Translations under genes and position numbers: made by a program
The notes under the pieces: model-generated
The model's input: the letters and a program-made list of their open reading frames with translations, nothing else
Told to the model about the DNA's origin: nothing
Database searches by the model: none
Shown here: positions 35,409-45,717 of the stretch, piece by piece
Layout: the number at the start of each line of letters is the position of its first letter
Numbering within the stretch: position 1 is the first letter of the stretch
Source of the DNA: Elmis aenea
Taxonomy: Eukaryota > Arthropoda > Insecta > Coleoptera > Elmidae
Reading direction: 5' to 3'
Assembly: GCA_947652605.1 (NCBI GenBank)
Contig: OX393579.1
Coordinates: 44,832,970-44,896,969 of the forward strand
Length of the DNA stretch: 64,000 bases

Positions 35409-35831
35409 ATTGCAGATTTTCATAAATTTGGATTTGGCGCCAAAAAATTAAAAAAAATTATTGTTATTTACGAATTCTTACTTTTAAAGAGAAAACTTGG
35501 ATCTTGTTAATAAAACATAAAAGCATTATGATTCAACAATAATTATTTACAAGTTTATGTTCACTTTAACCGGTTAACCTATTTCATGCAATTTTTCAAA
35601 AATTAAAATTGAGTTTCAACGGTAAGTTTTAAGTTTCCGGGGCCAAAAAAGTTGGTACTCTTCTTCATTCCCGATCTTCTTTCGGAAAATCTTTAGTCGC
35701 ATCAACCGACTTTAGTACCACCAAGTGAGGTTCCCTTTTGAGAAATAAACTGCAAAAGTGTTGTTTGTTATGCGAATAAAGAACAAAAATTAGTTGGCAT
35801 GAAGTCTTTGGTCATTGCAGAATTATGTATC

Positions 35832-36358
35832 TACAGCGTCATTCAAAAAGTTTACAACAAATTGAAAGGTTATTTATTATCGATTTCTCAAAAAAATTAT
35901 TCTTAATTAAAGTTTGTGCTTGACTTAAAACAAATTTTAAGTAAAAATAAAAATTCATATGATATGTACTAAATTTTAGCGATTTTGCAAATATTCGCAG
36001 TAAAATGCCCTTATTTTAAGAATTATAAAAACAGTCCGTAGAAAAAAAATGTTAATATTCAAAAATATTTTATATGAAATTTGAGGTAACAATTTCAACT
36101 TGAATTTTTATTCCTCTCATGTTCTAACTTTTATCAGTTTTTTTTTTTGAGAAATCGATAATAAAAAACTTTTCTTTTCTAGATTTTTTGAATGTTAAAA
36201 TTACTATAAAAACTGGAAATTCTGAACAATTTTTTCCTCTGAACCATTTTTGTAAAATAGGGGTACTTTACTCCTGCGAATATTTCTCAAAATCGATCAA
36301 ATATAATGTCTTATAAATTTTTATGAAACTTTTTTTCATCTTAAAATTAGTTTTAGGT
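35832..36358. mobile_element. ATTCAAAAAGT-end element (family X), copy 1
   Basis: It starts TACAGCGTCATTCAAAAAGT at 35832, then TTATTATCGATTTCTCA. An internal junction at about 36150-36200 reads GAGAAATCGATAATAAAAAA then TTTTTTGAATGTTAAAATTA. The same units recur at 56081-57446, where the right end GAATGACCTTGTA is preserved. The right end here is missing, and the element merges with the LINE fragment at 36336. It encodes nothing recognised. Confidence 0.6.
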
Positions 36359-36660
36359 TAGGTGTGCACATACTTTTATCAAATATAAATTTTAAAGTGA
36401 TATTATGCCCTTTGTTATCTGTTGTAACGATCATAGTTTTAATTTTTTGTGTATTTATTTTCATATTGATTTTTTCCAGTTCCTGGTTTAGGGTTTCTAG
36501 ATTATTTTGCAGATTCTTTTCTGTTTCCGCGACTAAGACCATGTCGTCTGCGAACATTAGCTCAGTTATGTTTATTTTTTCCATTTTCCAGCTACCTAGG
36601 TGAAACGTTTGCATTTTTCGTTTTACTTCTATAAAAACTGCGAATAAAATATTTTTTTTA
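36336..36660 (-). pseudogene. LINE reverse transcriptase core fragment
   Basis: The minus strand from 36614 encodes TELMFADDMVLVAETEKNLQ and then LNQELEKINMKINTQKIKTM. FADD is the polymerase catalytic box, followed by the LQxxLxxLNxELxxxxMxIN pattern seen in many insect non-LTR elements. Upstream, to 36660, the frame-broken NILFAVFIEVKRKM fits the block before it. No more than about 100 residues remain. Beyond 36380 the frame runs into unrelated sequence of the neighbouring family X element. Confidence 0.75.
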
Positions 36661-37181
36661 CCAGTCTTTACGCTCCAACAGCAATATCGATCCGTTTTGT
36701 CCCACTCGATAAATTATTTCGCGACACAAGTGAGTGCGAAATAAACTAGAACGGCTTTTAATTTATAAAAAAAGTAAATCATTCGCAATCTTTGACACTT
36801 TAATTATTATTAGCTACAAATTGCCCAACAACGGGTCCCTATCCCGACTCTGCAGCGAATCGCGAGTCGTGACCCCAAAACAGAGGACCGCTAACGTAGA
36901 TTAAGCGGAAACAGGTCGAGAGTGCGGCCCTTAATTAAATTCAGTTGTATATTGGCAGAGAACAATTTTTAGAAGCTTCAAACACCTTTCGGGGAAAAAT
37001 CTTGGAGAATACGGTCGCTAGAAGGAAACAGTCCTTTCAGAGTTTATGCTTTTGGCTTAAAGTGTTTGAAGGTAAATAGTCCTGAACTGTTCTGCCTGCA
37101 AAATGTGTGCAATACTTTTAAATTAATTGACTTGTATCAGAACCGTCTTCAAATTAAAAAAATGTTGACTTCGTTTATGTA
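36661..37181. other. No recognised feature
   Basis: Slightly GC-richer from about 36830 to 36950 (ACGGGTCCCTATCCCGACTC). No gene or RNA could be supported. Confidence 0.4.
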
Positions 37182-37967
37182 TACAGGGTGATTCAGTTTG
37201 CCAGTCGCACGGCTATAACTTCGTTATTTTAAGAGGAAACCCCTATAAACCTTATAATTTCCAATATCAAAGGAAATTCTGCATCGAATGACGTTGAAAT
37301 GTTTTTTTTTCCCGGTAAAATATGTCAAACTGGCGATAGTCAACTTTTTTTTTGAAACTACATGGTATACTCTTTTAAATTGACTATTATTTTTTACAAA
37401 ATCGTTGTATTTGACTAAACAAATTATTTAGTAATTGACAGTTTATAACTTTTTCAATTGTGTTATAATTTTTCGATAACAAATCATTATTTTATCAGCA
37501 TTAAATTAAAACGCCTTAAATACAGACTCACGGAAGCAACTTGTCAGAAGGTCCATTTTAAATTTAACACTCAGAAAATAATGGTTTTTGGTCGATAAAT
37601 AATAAAACACAATTAGACAAGTTATAAAATGTCAATTACTACAGCGATCTTGTTTTGTTTAGTGAATACAACGATTTTGTGAAAAATTATAAATAGCTTT
37701 TAAATCATTTTCCTTAAACATTTTTATGTATGTTTATTTTTTAAATTTAGAATTTAATTCTCTCAGAATCAATTAAAATAAGTATACCATGTGATTAAAA
37801 AAAAAGTTGACCATCGCCAATCTGACCTATTTCATCGTAGAAAAAACATTTGAACCTCATCCGATAGAGAATTTTTCACGATTTGAAAAAATAAAAGGTT
37901 TATAGAGGTTTCCTGTTAAAACAAAAAAGTTATAGGGGTGCGAAAGTTAAACTGAATTCACCCTGTA
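37182..37967. mobile_element. CAGGGTG foldback, family 1 member
   Basis: The left end is TACAGGGTGATTCAGTTTGC and the right end read inversely is TACAGGGTGAATTCAGTTTA. The inner match includes AGGAAACCCCTATAAACCTT at 37231 and its inverse near 37892. The arms meet near 37550, where ACTTGTCAGAAGGTCC lies in a roughly 50-bp centre. It shares sequence with 930-1601, 13403-13603 and 62468-63362. Confidence 0.85.
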
Positions 37968-38837
37968 TACAGAAAATGTGAACAAAATGCACATTTTCAG
38001 TTTATATTTGTATAAAGCACGTAAAAATACACTACTTGACTAATTTAACCATCCTTCTATCTTAAAAGGTTTTCGAAATCTCAATGTTGTTTATGCTAAA
38101 ATACACATTAAAAACTTTCAGACTCCGATATTTCTTTCCGGCAAATTTGTTTATGATACAACTTATACTACTTTATGCCTTATTCGTTCCATGAGCACAT
38201 TGAACAAGGTAAAATTTGATTCAAAGTTTTGGTACGGAAACTGAATTCAACTTAATTTGTTGTTGCTACAAAGTAATAACTACGAAGATTATATTTTACT
38301 AAAGTTTCATTCATCATTTGCCTTTCTTGTTGAAGCTTCCCAACAAAATTTCAGTTTGCAGAAAAGTTTGTTAATGACGAATTTATAAAAATCTGGATTT
38401 TGCATTGTAACGTGTTTTAAAATTCAGAAGCTAATGGTCGATATCGACGTTATGGTTGCAAAGTTTTCTAACTTTTTAGTAAGTGGTGAATATCCGCTAT
38501 ATTAAAGGGCGATATGACGCGATACATTTTTACGAACAGATTGTTGTACAGATCTGTAAAAAAATTAAAATAATTTGTCAGAGCTGATGTTAGTTTTTGT
38601 GACTTACTTGTAAGTGTAACAATAATTGTCATAATTATTGTATTTATTAGCTTGTGTAAGATATGTAATTGACTGGTTGTTAGTCGCAATTTGCAACACA
38701 GTATTGTATATTTTTGCGCATATTGAAAGAGCAAAAATGTCGAGACAAATCTGCCATTAATTAAACGATGTTATTTTTTTTTGGAATAATTCCAAAATTA
38801 TTTCAGAAAAAAATCATGTACTGTTTCGCAGGGGTTT
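37968..38837. other. No recognised feature
   Basis: AT-rich. An 88-codon minus-strand frame (38468-38734) shows nothing recognisable. Confidence 0.4.
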
Positions 38838-39215
38838 AGAGCAGTCCAATTTTTTAATTGCTCCGCTCCGGCATCAAAATGCCTGCTCCAGCTCCGCTCC
38901 ATGCTCCAAATATTGATAAAATGTGTAAAATAAGTTTTTTAATTAAACAATTTGTTTTTAAAAACAAAGTTTTACTTTTATCGGTTATGTGTAAGTGGGC
39001 CAAAAATTACAATATTTGACTCTAACAAACAAATGAAGTTAAATAAATGTTTGTAAAAATCAATGTTGATCTTCAAAGGTTTAACAATTAATTTTTATTT
39101 TAAATTGTACATAATAAACTGGAGTAATGGAGCAATCAAAATTATTTGCTCCGGACTCCGCTCCAGCTCCGGGCAAAAACCCATTGCTTCGTGCTTCGCT
39201 CCAAACTCCTGCTTT
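38838..39215. repeat. GCTCCGCTCC-motif repeat element
   Basis: Two GC-rich blocks with repeated GCTCC words (38868-38910, 39147-39210) flank an AT-rich core. The blocks include GCTCCAGCTCCGCTCC and GCTCCGGACTCCGCTCC. AATTGCTCCGCTCC on the left has a partial inverse, GGAGCAAT, at 39128. This resembles hAT-derived repeats with iterated subterminal motifs. No target duplication was defined. Confidence 0.5.
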
Positions 39216-39842
39216 TTCGTCCATTTGCATTCTGATTCAAGATAAATTATTTTTTCTACATTGTTTCATGGGCTGGTAGTACCTACATTTTTTTTTGTGT
39301 TTTTAAAGAACTCGTTAAATAATAGGTGGTGCTGATTTTTACGATATCTTTCTTATATTGCTTGAACAATGTTAGGCATTTGTGAAATTCTATTTAATAA
39401 AAATAAATAAAAAAATTTCCTTTTTAGTAGTACACATGAAAGACAGTAATTTTTAAAAACGTCAATTCTGTTGTATTTATTTTACTACTGTGCATTTAAA
39501 AATTCTTACGAAAACGAAATTTAAACAATTAGTCCACCCGAAGACGGAACAAATGATATTAAGATGTTAATTAAAAGTTAAATGTAACTTAGAGGAAACA
39601 TCACTTAATAAAAATAACCTAATTTAAATCATGTTGACAGTTGCAAAGTTAGTTTTACATCACCAAACGTGGGCAGATCCATTTTGTAATGCAGAAAAGG
39701 GTAGATTTTATTTGCAAAAATTAAAAATTGTGTAAATTTGACAGTTGTCTTTAATGTAAGTTTTGGCAACTTTAAGAATAGCATTACTGTACGACTACAA
39801 AAACTTTGCGTAGTTTATTGTTTGTAATTCATACAAATCTTC
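39216..39842. other. No recognised feature
   Basis: AT-rich spacer without supported features. Confidence 0.4.
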
Positions 39843-39963
39843 ACAATGCTAGCAACACAAACTACACAGTTGGCCTGTAATGATTTAGTGCAAGTTTGTA
39901 ATACAGAATAATGGAAATGGCCCAAATGCAAATATGAGATGATATATGATGCAGCTGATGAAG
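39843..39963 (+). repeat. Dispersed repeat, copy 2 of 2
   Basis: It matches 34625-34742: GCTAGCAACACAAACTACA, GCAAGTTTGTAATACAGAAT and AATGGAAATGGCCCAAATGC. Both copies are direct. They lie about 5.2 kb apart. Confidence 0.65.
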
Positions 39964-40222
39964 TTAAAAAACTAAACTGTAAAAATGTTGTATGTTATGG
40001 GAATGAAAAGGGTGTGTGTGTATGCCTTAAAAGAATAATTTCGAAGTGATATAAAGGGTTGTAAATAATGATTTAATAGTAGGAGTGCTTTACTTATTGA
40101 CTAAAACTATTTTGTTGAATTACGGGGTTTCGTAACATTGATAAACATAATCTTTAAAGTCATTTACAGAATTTTATATTTATAAATATTAGTACCTTTA
40201 ATACAAAGGACAATAAGAGGCA

Positions 40223-40269
40223 AAAAGAATTGTTAGCCATCTAAACTTTAGATGGCTAACAATTCTTTT
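40223..40269. repeat. Perfect 23-bp-arm hairpin, 1-nt loop
   Basis: AAAAGAATTGTTAGCCATCT, followed by AAA, pairs exactly with TTTAGATGGCTAACAATTCT, followed by TTT, around a single C at 40246. The loop is too short for a microRNA precursor. It may be the remains of a tiny foldback. Confidence 0.8.
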
Positions 40270-40411
40270 AAGATTCTAAAGTATTAACCTCTTCAGTGGC
40301 GCGCTAGGAAAAGCAATGTGCACTCCTAGGCGACGAAAGATTTTTAACGTGTGCGTATGTGCGTCATGTGCGTTATCTAAAAAATTTTGATGGTTTTTCT
40401 TTCTTTTTTCC

Positions 40412-41064
40412 ATGATCACTAATATCCAATTAGTCATGAGTCCTTCTACTGTTAGGTGTAGGACTATTGAGCTGTGTTGTGCTGACTTTTTCCAATTTTT
40501 TCTGTCTTGTGTTAGCTTTTTTGTGTCTTTCCATTTGATGTTTCTATCCGTTGCTGCTTTTTTAACTTCGTCTTTCCAGTTTTTTTTTTCGGTCTACTTC
40601 TTTTGTTTTTTCCCTGTGATCCTGCTTCATGGGCTGTTCTTGGTAACCTTTCTTTTTTCATCTTATGAATGTGACCCAACCTTTTCAGCTGTCTTTCTTT
40701 TATTTTTCTTTTAACTGATTTTATTTTTAATTGTTGTCTATATGTTTTATTTCTGATTCTATCTTTCTTGGTTTTTCCTTGGATTTTTCTTAGAAACCTC
40801 ATTTCTGCTGCATTCACTCGGCTACTATTTTTATTTGTGAGTGTCCACGTTTCACTTCCGTATAAAAGTGCCGAAATTACTATCTTTTCTACAACTTCCA
40901 CTTTTGTTCGTTTTGAGACTTCTCTGTTTTCAAAAAATGTTCTTAAACTGTGAAATATTTTTCCCACATTTCCTGTCGTTTCGCTTATTTTCTTGCCAAT
41001 TCCTACATTCTTCTGTATGATCAGTGATCACTCTAAATATTTAAAGCTTTCTACCTCTTTCAAC
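40412..41064 (-). pseudogene. LINE reverse transcriptase C-terminal region
   Basis: A 151-codon minus-strand frame (40967-40512) includes VVEKIVISALLYGSETWTLT, AAEMRFLRKIQGKTKKDRIR, QLKRLGHIHKMKKERLPR and a lysine-rich end. These are the LLYGSETW, RxxGxxxxDRIRN and GHxxxM blocks that follow the polymerase core in RTE-like and related LINE proteins. Further upstream, 41064-40968 gives LKEVESFKYLE, the YLG-type block, before a stop. The frame is cut at 41065 by a perfect hairpin. Downstream sequence to about 40290 may be its 3' untranslated region. Confidence 0.85.
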
Positions 41065-41212
41065 CTTATGGTGCCTGTCCACGTGAGAGTAAACTACTCT
41101 CGATAGCAGCGTCGCCAAGGATACAGCCCCTGAGAGTAACTCGCGATTGGCTGTATCCTTGGCGACGCTGCTATCGAGAGTAGTTTACTCTCACGTGGAC
41201 AGGCACCATAAG
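41065..41212. mobile_element. Perfect hairpin element, 64-bp arms
   Basis: The left arm 41065-41128 starts CTTATGGTGCCTGTCCACGT and the right arm 41149-41212 is its exact inverse; I found no mismatch. The loop is 20 nt (41129-41148). The arms include GAGAGTAAACTACTCTCGAT and GCAGCGTCGCCAAGG, so they are much GC-richer than the surroundings. The perfect match suggests recent origin or gene conversion. It lies exactly between two unrelated LINE fragments. The family is unknown; no clear target duplication outside the palindrome. Confidence 0.85.
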
Positions 41213-41520
41213 CCCATTTATAATAAGAGCCATCTCCAGTCTTAATACAGTATTAGATAGTATGGTTATTATTCATTCTTATTATTTTAGCTGGAAGTTC
41301 CTTTAATATTCCACCGGTTATCAGGTCTCATTCTGGGGCTTTTTTTTGTATTAAGATCATTGTCTATAATGTTTTCAACTTCATTTATTTTGAACTTCTT
41401 GATCGGTAATAACATTTAGTTAGGATGTTCAAGGTAACGGCGTATCTCTAATTCTTCTTCCTCGGGCACTTCGCTAAAAAAAGGTTCGAAAACAGATTTT
41501 AAAGTTTGGTGAAAATTTTA
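41213..41520 (-). pseudogene. Jockey-like LINE, start of reverse transcriptase
   Basis: Read on the minus strand from 41475, the frame gives SEVPEEEELEIRRYLEHPN, then PIKKFKINEVENIIDNDLNT and KKSP. After a frameshift it gives DLITGGILKELPAKIIRMNN. The order EExxxxxxLexP, PIKxFxxxEVxxxI, LNxKKSPGxDLITGxILKELP is characteristic of the N-terminal part of Jockey-clade reverse transcriptases. One stop and one frameshift are present, and coding ends at the hairpin. This clade differs from the LINE on the other side of the hairpin. Confidence 0.8.
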
Positions 41521-42883
41521 TCGTCATTGCTTGTTGCCCTTTTATCGTTTTTATCGGTGGAAAGTGTTGCTGTGGCTCTTTTTATTGGCGAGCAGTCTGT
41601 TTTTTAGTTTTTCTATTAATTTCTTTAATTTTTTATTGGCTTTATTTAAATAAAGCTTGTTCGTATAATTTGCTGCCCTATTAGGTAGTACTCTGTATAG
41701 ATAAATATACAAAAAATTACTTTTACGTCGATTGATTTAACCCAGCATTTAATTAAATCCGTAGCGTAGTTGCGTGTTTGGCTATCCAAGAATGTTTATA
41801 TGACTGCTAACAAAAGAACGGTGTTGTGTTACACTTCATTTGTCTTAATTAATTTGCAGCAGTGCCTGGACTAAGTTTTAGGCTTTGATATGTTGTTCTT
41901 CAATATTAAACACAAGTTTAAATTTCAGTACAACGCCAGAATTTGCTTAATCGTCACGTTTCACAAGAAAACACGGCCCGAAAAGGCAATGACCTCTTTA
42001 AAGCAAAGTTTGTGAATAATTATCGAAGTCCAGATATGCGAAATGAGAATTAAAGCACCGCCATACTTTAAAAACGGTCCCGAGTGGTCTTATTTTCCTT
42101 TGAATGTGAACTGGCCTTTGACGGTTAGTAATTTCGCAACGAGCTCGGCGGCACATTGCAATTACGGTGTAATTTTCTGGTACGGTCAAATGTGTATTTA
42201 GTTTTTGCTAGACGGTAATTGTGAATTGCGTGCCGCTAAAATTATTACCGAAACCTTATACAGACTTCGTATTATGTAAAAAAGCTGGCGAATGTGCAGG
42301 CCTCTTCGGCGTACTTAATTTATATTAATTTATTTTTTAATAAGGCCCCGTGTTTGGGTTGAATAAGCGATTCCTATTAAGTAAACTTTCCGGAGTTGCT
42401 TCAGAATTGATTGGAATAAAATTCAGTTTTATAGGCATCAATTTTGATATAACGTTCCATGAAATATTTCTTGGTGAAATTAGTAATTTTCTGACAGCTA
42501 GGACGAATATTTTAATTTAGTTCTTTTTTTATCGTTAAAGTATGACGTATGAAATAAATAGTGCATCTTTTTTTTATTTATATTTATCAATAAAAGTGAA
42601 AATTTTATTATATTTATTCAATTTTGCACTTTTGGTTTCTCCTGAAGTGATTTTTACTCTGTTGCATCAAATGGTTGTAATAGCTGTGAAATAATGAAAA
42701 ATTTAAGTCTCAATCATTTTGAGATCATCATTAAAATTAAAATTATCTTCTGGTCAAAACGATTAATTTTATTTACATCACATCCTGAATTACGATATGT
42801 AATATTTTGTTATATGACAAAGACCTTGTGTATTCATTTTTGATACAATGAATTCAGTTCTGTTAAAGTCAACCCACTCCTTA
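41521..42883. other. No recognised feature
   Basis: More decayed Jockey sequence may continue to about 41700. From 41700 the sequence appears single-copy within the window, with no exon signature that I trust. Confidence 0.4.
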
Positions 42884-43297
42884 TACAGGGTGAGTCATTA
42901 GTGCGGGATCGGTCGATTGTGGCTAAATGGTTTGAGATAGAAATTTGATTCAAATGCTAATTCGTACAGTTTTTGTTCCGAACACGATAAAAACATTTTC
43001 AAATATACAGGGTGAGTCACCTCTGTGGAACTAATAGCAACTTTTATATTTCAAATACAATACCCCATTTTTATTAAATATTTTTGACCGCCTTTATATG
43101 AGCTTTGCATCAATATAAAATGCTACAGGTTTTTATGCGACCTTGTCACTTAAAAAAAAAATTCAAGTTTTTAAGTCTTTATTTAAAAAATTCTCCTTGA
43201 GTTATTTTTCGAAACACAGAGTTTTAATTTAGTAAGGACATGCAGAAAACATTGCTCTCTCTATTCGCTCGATATAAAAAAGTTTGAATCACGCGTA
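42884..43297 (+). mobile_element. Three CAGGGTG left ends in succession
   Basis: TACAGGGTGAGTCATTAGTG at 42884, TACAGGGTGAGTCACCTCTG at 43006 and TACAGGGTGTTCATAAATAG at 43296 all face the same way, with no CACCCTGTA partner nearby. They are spaced 122 and 290 bp apart. Serial nesting of truncated elements, or a compound element with internal copies of its end, would give this. Confidence 0.6.
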
Positions 43298-43582
43298 CAG
43301 GGTGTTCATAAATAGGTGGCAACTTCCATGATTTTCGTAACTCAATTTTTTCAAATGCAAACCCCTGTGTTTTTTTATGTCATTGAATTCGTCTTTAAGA
43401 GAGCTTCATTTTTTGTTAAGTATGTCCTATACCAAAAACTCTTACTTTTCGAGATATTCGACTTTTTTCTCTCTAATCGTTATGGAAGCAAATAGAGTGC
43501 CAGGGAAATCGAAAAAACTGACTGTTCACTTCACTAACGTCTAAAATTTGTCATTCATTTCTTAAATTATTACATTTCCACA

Positions 43583-43700
43583 ATGAATTTTACTTTACAA
43601 GAGCAAATTGATATGGTTTATTGGCTGGGAGAAGGTGAAAAAAGGTTGTTCCCCAATCCTTTCCAATGCACAATTACAAAAAGCTAGACGATTATTGTAT
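43583..43700 (+). pseudogene. Possible transposase N-terminus of a CAGGGTG element
   Basis: An ATG at 43583, 287 bp inside the TACAGGGTGTTCATAAATAG end, opens MNFTLQEQIDMVYWLGEGEK before the frame drifts. The pattern xFTxxExxDMxxxxGExxxN is like the N-terminal helix-turn-helix of transposases found in arthropod elements with such ends, where it precedes a DDE domain. Downstream frames are broken and no catalytic motif survives. If correct, this is the only coding trace of an autonomous CAGGGTG-end element in the window. Confidence 0.4.
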
Positions 43701-43775
43701 TTTACCAAAATACGCAGAAAGTTTTGGCAAACGCTGTATTTTGCAGTATGCAGTAATAGTAGGTACCAGATATAT

Positions 43776-44075
43776 TACATAACAAGAGTTGTAAGAAGCA
43801 TATTAATTGCTTTACAACTCGTGTTATGTAGCTTACTTTTTCTACGATCACAATACATACGATTTTAACGCCTTTTTGGCTAATAAACGTTGTCTTGTCT
43901 TTGACGTAAGCCTAGTTTGACATTTATAGACAAGTGTGCGTTTTGCTTACCGTGCGTTATAACTCACTTACTAGGCATGCAGGAAGTGTTTGAGGTGAGT
44001 CTACTTTGATCATTTCTTTAAAAAATCGTGTTTTTTGCTTACCGTGCGTAAGGACCTACTTACTATGCATGCAGG
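43776..44075. repeat. Hairpin and a diverged direct repeat
   Basis: ACATAACAAGAGTTGTAA (43776) pairs with TTACAACTCGTGTTATGT (to 43828) with one mismatch. Then TTTGCTTACCGTGCGTTATA at 43954 and TTTGCTTACCGTGCGTAAGG at 44035 begin two direct copies that share TACTAGGCATGCAGG/TACTATGCATGCAGG. The function is unknown. Confidence 0.6.
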
Positions 44076-45074
44076 CTGTACTGTAAGAGTAATTTACATT
44101 AGTGGCCGTAGAAAAAATGTATTACAACATTTTAAATCTTAACTGACTTAATCACAAATTCGAGGGTGTGTACTTAAACACCATGACAAGTTTGCTATCT
44201 GGATTATTCATTCAATATAGTTTGTCTTTTATACCTAAACAAGCTGTTTATCGCACATTTCCGAAAAATGCGTTGAATGTCTTTTGTTTATTTTCCCAGA
44301 GCTGGGGAAGTGGTTCAAATTTTATTAAGTTGCAGAAAAACTCCATAAATACCCATTTCCAACCAAGTAGCAACACAGTAATGCACTTACAAATAAAATG
44401 CAATTGTTTTTCGCGTTTACAAAAATAAATAGATCTTCGTTAGCGCACGAGACAAATTCCATTAAAGCATTACCAACGGAATTTGAACGAGTTCGTGTAA
44501 AAAAGCGAGCAGGAATCGTGATTTCACGGAACAAATACATTATCTAAGATAAGTAAACAAAATGGACTGCCGTATAATCAACTCGTTAACAAAATAAAAC
44601 CACCTGAAAGTGGAAGAAGGGGATAAACCCGATACGAGCCGCGTCGTTTATCACGGCGGCATTTGTTGCATATCACCGTAACCCATACAGAACATTACAA
44701 TGTAACATAGAAATGTACTCTGCGTTGATATCAGAACTGCGGATTTGGAAAGGATATAGCAGCGAGGACTATCGGAAACGACGGGGTACGGTGAAACGCG
44801 CGCGATGTACTGCGTTCTATCCGCGGAAAGCAATTCACACCGTAACATCACACTATCTGTCGAACACAAAGCATAAATATAACTTTATTACCAGTGCATG
44901 GGTTTATGGTTAATTCACGATCGATATCTATTGTAGTATATCATATGAACATATTGTTGACAAAAGTTCTGATTGAAAAAATAAAACGCTTTTATGAAAA
45001 TACAAGCATTCGTTATTATTTATTAAATTTTGTCATATACATGCGCCTCTTTTATCTTATTTTTTAAGTTACTA
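44076..45074. other. Unique sequence with a CpG-rich block
   Basis: From about 44590 to 44860 CpG dinucleotides cluster (CCCGATACGAGCCGCGTCG, GGTGAAACGCGCGCGATG). Frames are open on both strands here, so neither is convincing. No TSS motif or splice-flanked exon was identified. Confidence 0.35.
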
Positions 45075-45160
45075 AAAAACGAGAGAAAAAAAGACAGCAA
45101 AGGAGATGGTGGACCACAACAATATTTAAAACTCACGAAATAAATGATAACTAAACTGCC
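45075..45160 (+). pseudogene. Harbinger transposase N-terminal scrap
   Basis: KREKKRQQRRWWTTTIFKTH is encoded at about 45079-45138. A basic stretch followed by RRWW is the typical start of the conserved region of PIF/Harbinger transposases (RRWWVRP). Coding continues only about ten more residues. The identification rests on one motif, but the MADF-type frame 150 bp away supports it. Confidence 0.45.
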
Positions 45161-45299
45161 ACGTTTGAAGCTGCAAAATTGGTGTAAACAAACTACAAAA
45201 TTTTTAATAAAACCATGACTTAATCCTCCACCCTGGAGACTGGAGATGGATAGACCGTAATTGATTTTTCTAAGAATGTATTCAGTTTAGATAATAGAA

Positions 45300-45472
45300 T
45301 TTCCTGAATGAACAGGTAACAGGTAATTTTATAAGTATAAACAGATATATCTGACCACGCGTCTTCCTTCCTATTTTTTATTTAAAAATATTTACTCGTG
45401 CAATTCCACAGTTCGAGGCGATCGTGGTATGCATTAATCAGTTCTAATATATCTTCATTTGTCCACTGCATT
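45300..45472 (-). pseudogene. MADF-domain fragment (Harbinger accessory type)
   Basis: The minus strand from about 45472 encodes KMQWTNEDILELINAYHDRL then ELWNCTSKYF, a stop, and IKNRKEDAWSDISVY. WTxExxxxLIxxYxxxxELWN...KNRxxxAW is the MADF DNA-binding pattern. The AW spacing is kept despite the stop. MADF proteins are often the second gene of PIF/Harbinger elements and can also be host regulators. The opposite-strand transposase scrap 150 bp away favours the transposon origin. Confidence 0.6.
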
Positions 45473-45717
45473 TTGTCAGTTTTCAAAAATTTAAATAATA
45501 TAACAACACGTTAACTGCCAATGACACAAGGTTTGAGTCATGGCTGTCGTTCATTAGGAGCCAATGACTAGACATGTGAGTCACGGACATATCTATACTA
45601 AATGTTCCAGTATTTTGTTAGCCGTTGTGAGCCTACTTTACGGTTTTACTGGCTTGTAGGGAAAGGTGAACCTCAACTTTTACTGGTGTCGGTTTTTAAA
45701 ATTTGTTTTTGTAAGAG

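Larger units (their letters stand above)
34748..35740. mobile_element. Composite foldback carrying hairpins in both arms
   Basis: The outer ends are GAACCTCACTTGGTGGTACT (from about 34750) and its inverse ending about 35732. Arm complementarity covers CCGAAAGAAGACCG, AAAACTTACCGTTAAAACC and GAAATAGGTTAA. Each arm is then broken by a smaller hairpin (34909-34984 and 35253-35408). Inside these, GGTGTAAATGAACTCTG at 34981 pairs with CAGAGTTCATTTACACC near 35238. The right arm has about 160 extra bases (35410-35570) absent from the left. No transposase. Confidence 0.75.

Noticed and set aside
40223..40269. microRNA precursor
   Set aside because: The loop is a single base and the arms pair perfectly, unlike a Drosha/Dicer substrate.
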